Positions 7,976 to 16,427 of a stretch of DNA of 64,000 nucleotides are shown here, piece after piece. The translations under genes and the position numbers were made by a program. Source of the stretch: JAACFF01 sp963701435. Its GTDB lineage: Bacteria > Chloroflexota > Anaerolineae > Promineifilales > Promineifilaceae. How positions within the stretch are numbered: the stretch's first letter is position 1; the number at the start of each line of letters is the position of its first letter. Below the pieces are notes generated by a model. That model searched no databases and was not told the origin of the DNA. It saw only the letters and a list, made by a program, of their open reading frames with translations. The stretch is from positions 744,001 to 808,000 of the forward strand of contig CAVPAL010000006.1 in assembly GCA_963701435.1 (NCBI GenBank). The letters run 5' to 3'.

Positions 7976-8878
7976 TCAGTTAGATTCATTTAGGTCTGGT
8001 GTTATTTGTTCACCTTTTTCCCATGCCTGCAAGTATGGAAAAGGTGAAACTACCCCGCGCCTGATTTCCCAATCCCCAGCAAAGGTTGGATAAGATATTC
8101 CAAAATGTACGTGACATAGAAGGCCACGAGCATTGCCCGAGTTTCCGACATATCCGAGGATTGTTCCAGCACCAACTTCAACGCCAGCTTCTATTCCGGG
8201 TGCAACATTTTCAAGATGAGATCCGTAATATCGAACGCCGTCCTGACCTATCAGGCTCACATATTTACCACCGCGTTGTGCTGGATCATTTGTATTTGGA
8301 TTCCATACATCAATTTGACTGGTTTCATCGATCACGCCACCGATAACTGCAACAAATTCTGTCCCACAAGGCGCAACAATATCAGTTGCCGGATAATCGT
8401 GATGACCAGCAATATAATCGGCTTTTTCTGGTGGTTGTATTGGAAAGATGTAGAAAAGGGAAGGGGTTGATGTCAATTCAAAAGACTCTTCTTCAACTTT
8501 AGGTAAAGGGGTCTTCGTTGGTGAAATTTCATTGGCTTTGATGATCGTTAAAGTTGCTTGTGCATTTTGTCCAACTGCAATCGGCGTAATAACTTGTGGG
8601 AGATCAGAATGTATGACAGTTGGTGATGACGTAAGGATTTTATTTTCAACCACCTTTACAATAATTGTTGGTGTACCGGTTGGGATCGGCGATGCATTAT
8701 TTGTCACTGTGGGATTTGATTCAACTATTTCGGTTGGAATTGCCGTATTGGCTGTGAGTGTTATTTGTGGCCTATTCTGGATTTCACGACCTTGAACTGA
8801 ACATGCTCCAATGAAGTTGGTAATGACACAGACTGCTATAAAAACTAAGAATTTGTCCTTAATTTGAAAAGAATTCAT
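7976..8878 (-). CDS. M23 (LytM-like) peptidase lipoprotein
   Basis: A 300-residue secreted protein. The N-terminus has a hydrophobic stretch ending FIGACS, a lipobox, so it is probably lipid-anchored. A Ser/Thr/Pro-rich linker (about 40-140) leads to an M23 domain: HHDYPATDIVAPCGT gives the first metal ligands, GGKYVSLIGQDGVRYYGSHL is the central strand pair, and CHVHFGIS gives the last HxH. Such enzymes cut peptide bridges in cell-wall peptidoglycan or other Gly-rich peptides. The ATG at 8878 is preferred over a TTG at 8896. The frame overlaps or abuts the stop of the frameshifted kinase upstream, so it probably shares its transcript. Confidence 0.8.
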   Translation of the reverse strand: MNSFQIKDKFLVFIAVCVITNFIGACSVQGREIQNRPQITLTANTAIPTEIVESNPTVTNNASPIPTGTPTIIVKVVENKILTSSPTVIHSDLPQVITPIAVGQNAQATLTIIKANEISPTKTPLPKVEEESFELTSTPSLFYIFPIQPPEKADYIAGHHDYPATDIVAPCGTEFVAVIGGVIDETSQIDVWNPNTNDPAQRGGKYVSLIGQDGVRYYGSHLENVAPGIEAGVEVGAGTILGYVGNSGNARGLLCHVHFGISYPTFAGDWEIRRGVVSPFPYLQAWEKGEQITPDLNESN

Positions 8879-8885
8879 AACAATC

Positions 8886-10598
8886 TCAACGACCAAAAAA
8901 CAGAAATTCAGAGATTGCTGTACGTTCCGCCGGATGGTCTTCTCTACGAGGATAACTACTTAAAATTGTAATTTCTAAGGATCTAGTTTCCCAAGGGCCA
9001 ATATCAAATGCTTGCCAGGTGCATTCATTATCAAGGATCAAGTCTACACTATCCCCTTCGCGCGTTTCTAACCGAACACTTCGAGGAATATGATTATAAA
9101 GGCACCAATTGATATCCGGTGTGCAAGGGTCTTGTTTGTTATATCCTGGGAGAATTTGAAATGAGGTAAGCGTTATTTCCTCTTTGAAATTCACAAAAGT
9201 TGATGCCCCTGTTCCATCTCCATCTGTTCGCCATGCAGTGGTTTCATCGCTGTCGATCAGATTTTCTGGGGAATAGCTCACGGTATTGCCGCAAGTATCA
9301 GTTCCTGAACTGGTTTGATTTGAAGCGAGAATCGTTCCCGGTTCTAATACTACGATAGGTTTTGGTGTATTTGTAGGTGGTATTGATGTGTTTGTTGGTG
9401 GAATTGATGTGTTTGTGGGAGGTGGAGAAGTTTCAGTGGGAGCAATTGTTGGTGATGGTGTATTTTCTTCGACTAATATATTTTGTGCTATTGTGGCTGA
9501 AGGCAAAACAGTTGGTATTACAGTCGGATTGGGTGGATTCATTACTCCTCGCAATGTAATAGCGGCAAAGAATATAATAATTACACCGATAATTCCTGCG
9601 CCAAATAATAATTTACGGTTGCTTTTTTCCGGCCCAACCGTTTCTTGAGGTATTGAGGGCGTGGGATGGAATTGGGGAGTGCTCTGTTTGCAAAGGTTGT
9701 GACCCTGCAAGAACGACTGTTGGAGGTAGGCCAACGCCGCCTGTGTTCTCAGTATTGAGGGCAAGATTAATTGCAGATAACATTTCGTCGGCGGTTTGGA
9801 ATCGCTGGTTGGGGTCTTTTTGCATGGCGGCTTCCACCACCCCGATGGTTTGGGCACTTAAATCAGGACGCACATCGCTAATGACGTGGGTTGTTCATAG
9901 ACGTGGGCATGCATGACGGCGAGTGGATCAGTTGCTTCAAAGGGTCGCCGCCCGCTGAGCAGTTCGTAGAGGATAACGCCCAATGAGTAAATGTCGGTAC
10001 GGCCGTCTACCCCTTTGCCGGTTGCCTGTTCCGGCGCCATGTAGTGCGGTGTACCAATCAGCGTGCCGGTCTGGGTCAATTTTTGCGCGCTGTCCGCCAC
10101 CGCTGCAATGCCGAGATCGACCAGCACGGGACGGCCGTCGGGACGAATGAGAATATTGCTTGGTTTGATGTCGCGGTGGACAATGCCGGCCGCATGGGCT
10201 ACCTGCAAAGCTTCGGCCATTTTGCCGGCGATTGCCAGGGCCTGGCGCGTATCGATCAATTCACCCCGTTCGCCCAGCTTACGCAGGGTATCTTGCAGCG
10301 AACCGCCCTCGATATACTGCATGGCAATATACGGCCGTCCACTCTCTGTTTTGCCAATACGGTACACATGGATGATATTGGGGTGGTCTAACTGGGCTAC
10401 AACCTGCGCTTCACGCTGGAAACGCTGCACAAACTGCTCATCCGCCGCCAGCGCCGGCAGCATAATTTTGAGCGCTACCTTGCGCTGCAAGCCCTGTTCA
10501 TACGCCAGATAAACATCCGCCATACCGCCGCGCGCAATATGTTTGCGAATTTCATAAGGGCCAATCAATGTGCCAATCAACGCTTCCGGATTTGCCAT
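8886..10598 (-). pseudogene. Hanks-type Ser/Thr kinase with extracellular discoidin-like domain, two frameshifts
   Basis: The first 236 residues are an intact kinase core: GGMADVYLA loop, KVALKIM lysine, IVHRDIKPSN, VDLGIAA, GTPHYMAPEQA and DIYSLGVILYE. Near 9893 a one-base loss shifts the frame; the expected continuation (DVRPDLSAQTIGVVEAAMQK) is read to about 9690, where a second indel restores the first frame. The rest is a membrane segment (LLFGAGIIGVIIIFFAAITL), a TNTSIPP repeat linker, and a C-terminal NADase-type glycan-binding/discoidin-like domain (SYSPENLIDSDETTAWRTDG, then SFQILPGYNK). Two compensating indels suggest either sequence errors or a decaying gene. It is the last kinase of the island, just before the M23 gene. 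Confidence 0.75.
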
Positions 10599-10660
10599 CG
10601 TACTCCCTACTCCTTACTTTCTACTCATCGCTCTTCGCTACCATACCCGCCTAACCTCTC

Positions 10661-13090
10661 TTATTCACTTAACGTCAATGTACCCCAGGTTTCCGGCGAA
10701 AGAAATGTGCGCGCTGCGCTGTTGGATTTCATCACTTCCTGCACGGCCGTACCTGCCTGGTCATTATCGGAGACATTCAGCGTCATGCCAATCGTCAGTC
10801 CGGCTGTGGGCGTCAGTCCGAGGTCGCTCCAGGGAATGGCCGCTTCCAAAATATAGCCGCCTGTTCCGGTAGGCCGGGCTGCCATCGCCGTATTGCGTCC
10901 GCCTATTAGGGCGTAACGATTGTTTTCACCGGCGCGCCAGAGATAGGCGTTAGGTCCTATTCCGGCAAAATCGCCCGGTGAAATGTTAATTTGGTAATCG
11001 TCAGAATTAACCTCAGTTCCGAAATCGCCTTGAATGTTGGTATCAAACTGCAATTCGACGCTGTCGCCTTTATGGATGCTGATATCATCATTGATCTGCA
11101 CGTGCCGATCATCCTCAACTTCAACGGCCAGATACAGATTTTCAAAATCCCAACCAACCCGCCAGACCGCTTCCAAATCGTCGCTGCCATCCCAGGAATC
11201 ATGGGTGTGGACGATGTGGGCCGAACGATAGCCGGGCAGCCCGGCCCACTCATCCAAAAAACTATCGATCACAGGCGGGCTGGCAAAACGCCGCGCCGCT
11301 ACCGAATCGGTTACCAGCACCTCGCCTGGCCCATTTTCAGTTAGTAATTCCCGGGCTGTGGGATCGCTGATGATTGGCTCCATAAAGTAGCTGTTTGCCC
11401 AGCCGGCGGCGGAGCCATAGCGAACGGGAACCCACCAGTCGCCATCCTGCTTGACGCCCAGACCGGTGATAATCACGTCTGTCCCGTTGGGGGGTATTTC
11501 ACCCACGATGGGATTGTTTATGCCCGGTCCGCTGCGCATATTGAGAACATCATCGCTGGCGACGCTGTGGATATGGTAGGGAAAGAGAGGAGACGGCGCG
11601 CCGGGCTGTTCTTTATCGCCGGTCGCCAGATTGACCCAAACCGCGCCGGAGGGCGGCGCGTTGGCAGGCGGAGCTTGTCCGCAGCAGTCGTTTTGGCGCA
11701 GGTAAACGTAGAATCCGTCATCTGTCCAGGTTTCATAATCACCATAAACGCTATCCCAATCGCCGGTGATGGCGTGCTTTTGTGCGCCGTCAGCGCGAAA
11801 CAAAACGCGCTGGCGGCTGCCATCTTTACAGTTGAGCGGCGCGATGAAGAAGGCGCCGCCGGGATCGTATTGCGGTTCTTGCAGCGTGCAGCCGGGGTAT
11901 TCTTGTGCACCGTCGAGAATGGGTTGTCCATCAAAATAGAGCCAATTGCCTTCTTGAAAGAGGCCAGGGGGGATGGTAGGCGCAGGTGAGGTGGGAACGG
12001 CCGTTTCTGCGGGCAAATCTGTTGTTTCTGCAACCAATTCCATAGCTTGCGTGGGAGTAACAACTGTTGGCGTTATTGGCGCCGAATTGGCTTCTGGCAG
12101 CCTGCGTAGCAGGAAAAAGCCCACAACGCCCACGAGCAGTAAGAAAGCGGCGCCCGCAAGCAGATAGGACCATTTTGACTTTTGTTCGGAATACAGCGGC
12201 ACGGTCGGCGCGGCCGGAAAACTCGACGGCGTGCGTATGCCCTCGGCAATCATGGCGGATTCCAGCGCGGCGGCCAGTTCAGCGGCCGATTGGAAACGCT
12301 TGTCCGGCTCTTTTTGCAGGCAGGTTTCCACAACCCGGTATGTGGCTTCGTTGAGATCGGGGCGCTGCTGGCGCAGCGAGGCCGGCGGCTCGTGAATATG
12401 CTGGTGCAGTACGGCCAATGGGCTTGCGGCGTCAAATGGTACGTGGCCGCTGAGCAGTTCATAGAGGATGATGCCCATGGCGTAGATGTCGGTACGGCCG
12501 TCTACCGGTTGGCCCAACGCCTGCTCCGGCGACATATAATGAGGCGTACCCAGCACCCCGCCGGTGCGCGTCAGGCGCGTTTTTGAAGTTTGCACCGCCG
12601 CAATACCCAGGTCGGTCAGAACGGGTTGACCGTTGGTGTGCAGCAGGATATTGCTTGGTTTTAAGTCACGATGGACAATGCCGGCGTGGTGGGCTACTTG
12701 AAGCGCCTGGGCAATGGCGTAGCTGATATTGAGGCTGTCGCTCAGAGAAATTTGTTGGCCCTGTCGTGAAAGCGCAGCCAATCTCTCTTGCAGCGAGCCG
12801 CCGGCAATAAATTGCATGGCCAGATAGGGCTGTCCGGTAGGGGTCATGCCGGTGGTGTAAATTTGAATGATATTAGGATGGTGTAAACTGGCGACGGTGC
12901 GCGCTTCACGCTGAAAGCGGGTCAATGCGGAGGCGTCCTGAGCCAATTCCGGCAGCATCACCTTGAGCGCAACCGGCCGTTTTAGTTCAACGTCCTCTGC
13001 CTGGTAAACGGCCGCCATGCCCCCCTGCGCAATAAAGGCCTGCACCTTATATTGATCAATTTCTTGGCCTATGAACGATTCCATGCTCAA
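10661..13090 (-). CDS. Hanks-type Ser/Thr kinase with SH3b and CBM9-like sensor domains
   Basis: An 809-residue receptor kinase. The kinase domain (about 13-270) has all core motifs: AQGGMAAVYQAED, VALKVM, IVHRDLKPSNIL, TDLGIAA in place of DFG, and GTPHYMSPEQA. One membrane segment (WSYLLAGAAFLLLVGVVGFFL, about 305-327) places the rest outside. After a linker and a unique region come a bacterial SH3 domain (VLNMRSGPGINNPIVGEIP) and a C-terminal CBM9-like module (IDSFLDEWAGLPGYRSA, then IPWSDLGLTP). Both suggest binding to cell wall or sugars. It should phosphorylate cytoplasmic Ser/Thr targets in response to an outside ligand. It lies between the intact M14 gene and the frameshifted kinase. 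Confidence 0.88.
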   Translation of the reverse strand: MSMESFIGQEIDQYKVQAFIAQGGMAAVYQAEDVELKRPVALKVMLPELAQDASALTRFQREARTVASLHHPNIIQIYTTGMTPTGQPYLAMQFIAGGSLQERLAALSRQGQQISLSDSLNISYAIAQALQVAHHAGIVHRDLKPSNILLHTNGQPVLTDLGIAAVQTSKTRLTRTGGVLGTPHYMSPEQALGQPVDGRTDIYAMGIILYELLSGHVPFDAASPLAVLHQHIHEPPASLRQQRPDLNEATYRVVETCLQKEPDKRFQSAAELAAALESAMIAEGIRTPSSFPAAPTVPLYSEQKSKWSYLLAGAAFLLLVGVVGFFLLRRLPEANSAPITPTVVTPTQAMELVAETTDLPAETAVPTSPAPTIPPGLFQEGNWLYFDGQPILDGAQEYPGCTLQEPQYDPGGAFFIAPLNCKDGSRQRVLFRADGAQKHAITGDWDSVYGDYETWTDDGFYVYLRQNDCCGQAPPANAPPSGAVWVNLATGDKEQPGAPSPLFPYHIHSVASDDVLNMRSGPGINNPIVGEIPPNGTDVIITGLGVKQDGDWWVPVRYGSAAGWANSYFMEPIISDPTARELLTENGPGEVLVTDSVAARRFASPPVIDSFLDEWAGLPGYRSAHIVHTHDSWDGSDDLEAVWRVGWDFENLYLAVEVEDDRHVQINDDISIHKGDSVELQFDTNIQGDFGTEVNSDDYQINISPGDFAGIGPNAYLWRAGENNRYALIGGRNTAMAARPTGTGGYILEAAIPWSDLGLTPTAGLTIGMTLNVSDNDQAGTAVQEVMKSNSAARTFLSPETWGTLTLSE

Positions 13091-13120
13091 ACTCCAAATG
13101 ATTGCGTTGAAAATATTGCC

Positions 13121-14185
13121 TTATTTAGGAAGCGTTTCATCTGATTGTGCGTAATAATTTATGACGGCCAACATACCGGCAATATTTTGCGGCCACTGAC
13201 TATTTTTGGTGGATTGTAACTCAACGGTGAAAGATGGAATTTCTTGGGTGACAAGCCAATCGCTGGCATCACCATTGATTGGGTAACTATCAAAATATTC
13301 ATGCACCGGATAATTTGCAGCTTCACCATAAATAGCGCCCAATTCCAAAGAGGGCTGATAAAGCTCCGGACAGCGAGCCCCATAAATGCCATCAGCCGCG
13401 CTGTGCCAGAAAATGACGGCCCGTGGGTTGATTTCCAGAATGTAATCACGCAGCGCCCGAGTTTCTGGCTCGGAGAAAGGTTCTGTTCCGGCATTGACAG
13501 GCTGATTGCGCCAGACGGCATCTTCTGTCCAATCACAATCCCAATTACGATTGAGGTCAACGCCTCCGGCATTAAAACGACCTAGAAAAGCTTCGTCTGG
13601 ATTGACATCACTCGCAAAGAATGGGCCCTCTTTTTGTGTAACCCTGAATTGACCATCAGGGTTTGCTGATGGAATGATTATCAATGTGACTTCGTCGGGA
13701 ACGGCAGCGGGATTGTTCAAAAAATGATCTATCGTTTTGTAAGCCAAAGTGATTGTATTCCATTCAAAGCCGCCATGAATGCCTCCAATGAATAAAACTT
13801 TGTTGGGGCCATTTTTAAATTGATACGCAAGTATGTCACGGTTTTGGTGTGATTTCCCAATTGATTTGGAAAATCCGTATGGAACCCACGTTGTCGAAGG
13901 CGTTGGTGGTATTGTTGGCGCAGTCGTGGCAAATGGTTCTGGTGTGTGTGTTGACGTTGGAAAGATTGGAGTAACCGTTTGCGAAGAGATTGTGGGGATT
14001 ACAACAGAGGGCAGCGCCATCAATGCTTGCTTTGTGCTTTCTTGGGTGGGTTGGGATATTGCTGTAGGTGGCGACTCGAAATTACGGATTGTGAAATCGA
14101 AGGCAAAAAAGCCGCTTGCAAATAACACAATCAAACTTAAGCTGACGCCAAAAAAAATTATCAAAAGACGGGAAAATACTCGCAT
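13121..14185 (-). CDS. Membrane-anchored M14 zinc carboxypeptidase
   Basis: A 354-residue protein starting with a signal anchor (LLIIFFGVSLSLIVLFASGF), a Ser/Thr/Pro linker, then an M14 domain. Zinc ligands are present: H and E in GGIHGGFEW and the second H in IFWHSAADG. Substrate-binding residues are in GVDLNRNW and the catalytic Glu in SFTVELQS. M14 enzymes remove C-terminal residues from peptides, including cell-wall peptides. The frame is open further upstream, but the ATG at 14185 lies 8 bases after the stop of the kinase gene 14193-16133 and begins the signal anchor. That kinase carries a related but ligand-less M14 domain, so the two may recognise the same substrate. Confidence 0.85.
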   Translation of the reverse strand: MRVFSRLLIIFFGVSLSLIVLFASGFFAFDFTIRNFESPPTAISQPTQESTKQALMALPSVVIPTISSQTVTPIFPTSTHTPEPFATTAPTIPPTPSTTWVPYGFSKSIGKSHQNRDILAYQFKNGPNKVLFIGGIHGGFEWNTITLAYKTIDHFLNNPAAVPDEVTLIIIPSANPDGQFRVTQKEGPFFASDVNPDEAFLGRFNAGGVDLNRNWDCDWTEDAVWRNQPVNAGTEPFSEPETRALRDYILEINPRAVIFWHSAADGIYGARCPELYQPSLELGAIYGEAANYPVHEYFDSYPINGDASDWLVTQEIPSFTVELQSTKNSQWPQNIAGMLAVINYYAQSDETLPK

Positions 14186-14192
14186 GGATTGT

Positions 14193-16133
14193 TTACCTGT
14201 AACGATCCATGACTGCCTTGATCCCGGCCAGATTATTTTCCCAATCTGGTCCGGAATAATCAGGCAATATGGCAAAAATTGCGGGAAAACCCTGCTGGTC
14301 CAGCCAATTAGATGCATCACCCTGGGTACCCTCTAATTCCAAAACGGGGTAATTTGCACCTGATCCATAGGTATTTGCCAAAGTGGTTGAAACAATTGAA
14401 CGGTTGCCGCATAGTCCAGGTGAAACCAGGCCGTTTGCTGATTGTGAACTCCAGAAGATAGTGGCGTCAGGGCGTTCATTAAGAATAAGATCACGCAGCC
14501 CAGCAACTTCTGGTTCGGAAAAAGGCTCTGTTCCTCCACTGTTGGGATAAACTCTACCCAATACATCGGAATCTCGCGCCCAATCGCAGGCCCAGTTGCG
14601 GTTCAGATCAACACCATTGGCATTAAAACGGCCGTTGCGTTTCCCGGGATCAAGAGGGCTGTCCGGATTAAGGGACGGAATGATTAACAAGGTTACGTTT
14701 TCTGGAATTTCCCCAGGATTATCCTCAAAATAGGTGATTGCCCGATTTGTAACGGCAACGCTCCCAGGCGAGTAACCTGCACTAATGCCGCCAACCAACA
14801 ACACTTTCTTTGGTCCAGCGCCAAACCGAACAACTTCAATGGGAATACCACCAGCCGATCGGGCAATTTCATATCTTGATTCAGGCGTCGGCGTTTCTGT
14901 TGGGGGTTCGGGCGTTGATGTATTTGTAGGCGTTGGTGATTCAGTCGGCGTAGTTTCTGGCGCGGCTTCAGCAGTTGCCGTTGGTTCGACTACGCTGATA
15001 ACATTGTTTGGTGTATCTTCCGGCGCTACGGTGGGAGGTGTGGCTGACAGTGTGGCCGTTGGCGCCGGTGACGCGCCGCCCAAACCGCCCATCCCAATCG
15101 CGCCGAACAGCAAAAGCAGCAGAACGCCGAGGATTCCTCCTGAAATCAACAGATTACGCCGGCCAGTTCCTTTGCCGCCTGGGGCAGCGGCCTGCGGCGC
15201 GGGCGGCCGGTAGCGCGACTTGCTGAGCAGGTCAGCTTCCCCGTCCGGCAGCAGCACCGTTGTGCGCGGCACATAACCGCCTGTGCCCTCTGCCGCCAGG
15301 GCCGCGTCAATTGCAGCCAGCAGTTCGCCGGCGTTTTGGTAACGGCCGTCAGGCTCTTTTTCCAGGCAGATGTTGACCAACTGCAAGGTTTGCGGCGTCA
15401 GACCGCCGCGCAGTTGCTCTAGCGGAACAGGCGCCTCGTAAACATGTTTGTGTAAAATTGCGATTGACTCGTCTGCTTCAAACGGCCGTATCCCCGCCAG
15501 CATTTCATACAAGATGACGCCTAGAGAGTAAATGTCGGAACGGCCGTCTAACGGCGCCCCTTTTATCTGCTCCGGCGACATATAGTGGGGCGTGCCCATC
15601 AAAGCCCCCGTTTGCGTCAGACGGTCGCTGCCGCGCATCGCCGCAATGCCCAAATCTACCAAAACCGGCATGCCGTCTGAGCGAATCAACACGTTGCTGG
15701 GCTTTAAATCACGGTGGACAATGCCGGCCTGATGGGCCACATTCAAGGCTGAAGCCAGATGGTGGGCAACTGCCAGCGCCTGCGCCGCCGGCGCCACCTT
15801 ATTTTGCGCGGCCCAGCCGCGCAGTAAATCCCGCAGCGATCCGCCGCTAATGTACTGCATGGCGATATAAGGCTGGCCTTGGGACGTAACGCCTGTGCTG
15901 TAAACCTGCACAATGCCGGGATGGTCCAAACGCGCCACCGCGCGCGCTTCACGCTGGAAGCGCAGGATGAACTGCGGGTCCTGCGCCAGCGCGTCCAGCA
16001 AAATTTTGATGGCGACCTGACGATTGAGCGACACATCGCGCGCCAGATATACATCCGCCATCCCGCCGCGCGCCAGATGTTTTTCAATCAAATATTGGTC
16101 AAACTGCATCCCGTTATATTTATTTGTATCCAT
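14193..16133 (-). CDS. Hanks-type Ser/Thr kinase fused to an inactive M14-like domain
   Basis: A 646-residue receptor kinase. The kinase domain (about 13-270) has ARGGMADVYLARD, VAIKILL, IVHRDLKPSNVL, VDLGIAA and GTPHYMSPEQI. A membrane segment (about 325-350) and Thr/Pro linker lead to an extracellular M14-like fold (about 425-645). Compared with the neighbouring active enzyme, GGIHGGFE has become GGISAGYS, FWHSAADG has become FWSSQSANG and FTVELQ has become IFAILP: both His ligands, the Glu ligand and the catalytic Glu are all replaced. The peptide-binding NRNW is kept. It is therefore probably a peptide sensor, not an enzyme. The active M14 gene follows 8 bases later. Confidence 0.9.
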   Translation of the reverse strand: MDTNKYNGMQFDQYLIEKHLARGGMADVYLARDVSLNRQVAIKILLDALAQDPQFILRFQREARAVARLDHPGIVQVYSTGVTSQGQPYIAMQYISGGSLRDLLRGWAAQNKVAPAAQALAVAHHLASALNVAHQAGIVHRDLKPSNVLIRSDGMPVLVDLGIAAMRGSDRLTQTGALMGTPHYMSPEQIKGAPLDGRSDIYSLGVILYEMLAGIRPFEADESIAILHKHVYEAPVPLEQLRGGLTPQTLQLVNICLEKEPDGRYQNAGELLAAIDAALAAEGTGGYVPRTTVLLPDGEADLLSKSRYRPPAPQAAAPGGKGTGRRNLLISGGILGVLLLLLFGAIGMGGLGGASPAPTATLSATPPTVAPEDTPNNVISVVEPTATAEAAPETTPTESPTPTNTSTPEPPTETPTPESRYEIARSAGGIPIEVVRFGAGPKKVLLVGGISAGYSPGSVAVTNRAITYFEDNPGEIPENVTLLIIPSLNPDSPLDPGKRNGRFNANGVDLNRNWACDWARDSDVLGRVYPNSGGTEPFSEPEVAGLRDLILNERPDATIFWSSQSANGLVSPGLCGNRSIVSTTLANTYGSGANYPVLELEGTQGDASNWLDQQGFPAIFAILPDYSGPDWENNLAGIKAVMDRYR

Positions 16134-16149
16134 TACGCTGCCTCAAATT

Positions 16150-16261
16150 TAGGTAAACCACAGAAATTATTCAAAAATAAAAGTCTTGGCAAGCTGTGGT
16201 TTCCTCGAGTAATTCACAAAAACTTCAGTTGATTTATATTCAAAAAGTTTTTGTGAATTAC
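16150..16261. repeat. Double-hairpin intergenic repeat (family B)
   Basis: Two stem-loops stand in series. AAACCACAG (16155-16163) pairs with CTGTGGTTT (16194-16202), and GTAATTCACAAAAACTT (16209-16225) pairs with AAGTTTTTGTGAATTAC (16245-16261). The same layout recurs at 59481-59590, and a degenerate single-hairpin version lies near 34680. No gene is inside. Confidence 0.75.
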
Positions 16262-16280
16262 CTAACCCTTATGGTTCGTT

Positions 16281-16397
16281 CGCAAATAAGTTTGTAGTAA
16301 CGACTTTAGTCGTTTGCGACCTCCGGGTCGCCCACCTCCGGGTCGCCCACCGCTAAAGCGGTTACTACGAACCAAATGTCAAAAGTTAATAACGAAC
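16281..16397. repeat. MITE-like intergenic repeat (family A)
   Basis: It contains TTTGTAGTAACGACTTTAG, a tandem CTCCGGGTCGCCCAC, and GCTAAAGCGGTTACTACGAA. The match to the copy at 36001-36099 extends beyond the inverted ends through CAAATGTCAAAAGTTAATAA, so these two are recent sister copies. It lies between two divergently evolved kinase genes on the minus strand. Confidence 0.8.
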
Positions 16398-16427
16398 GAA
16401 TCCTTAGGTACAAAGTGTTAGCATTTC

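Noticed and set aside
9370..9415. Tandem 21-base units encoding IPPTNTS considered as a CRISPR or VNTR locus
   Set aside because: In frame with a Thr/Pro linker of the kinase gene, with only about two or three units and no spacers.
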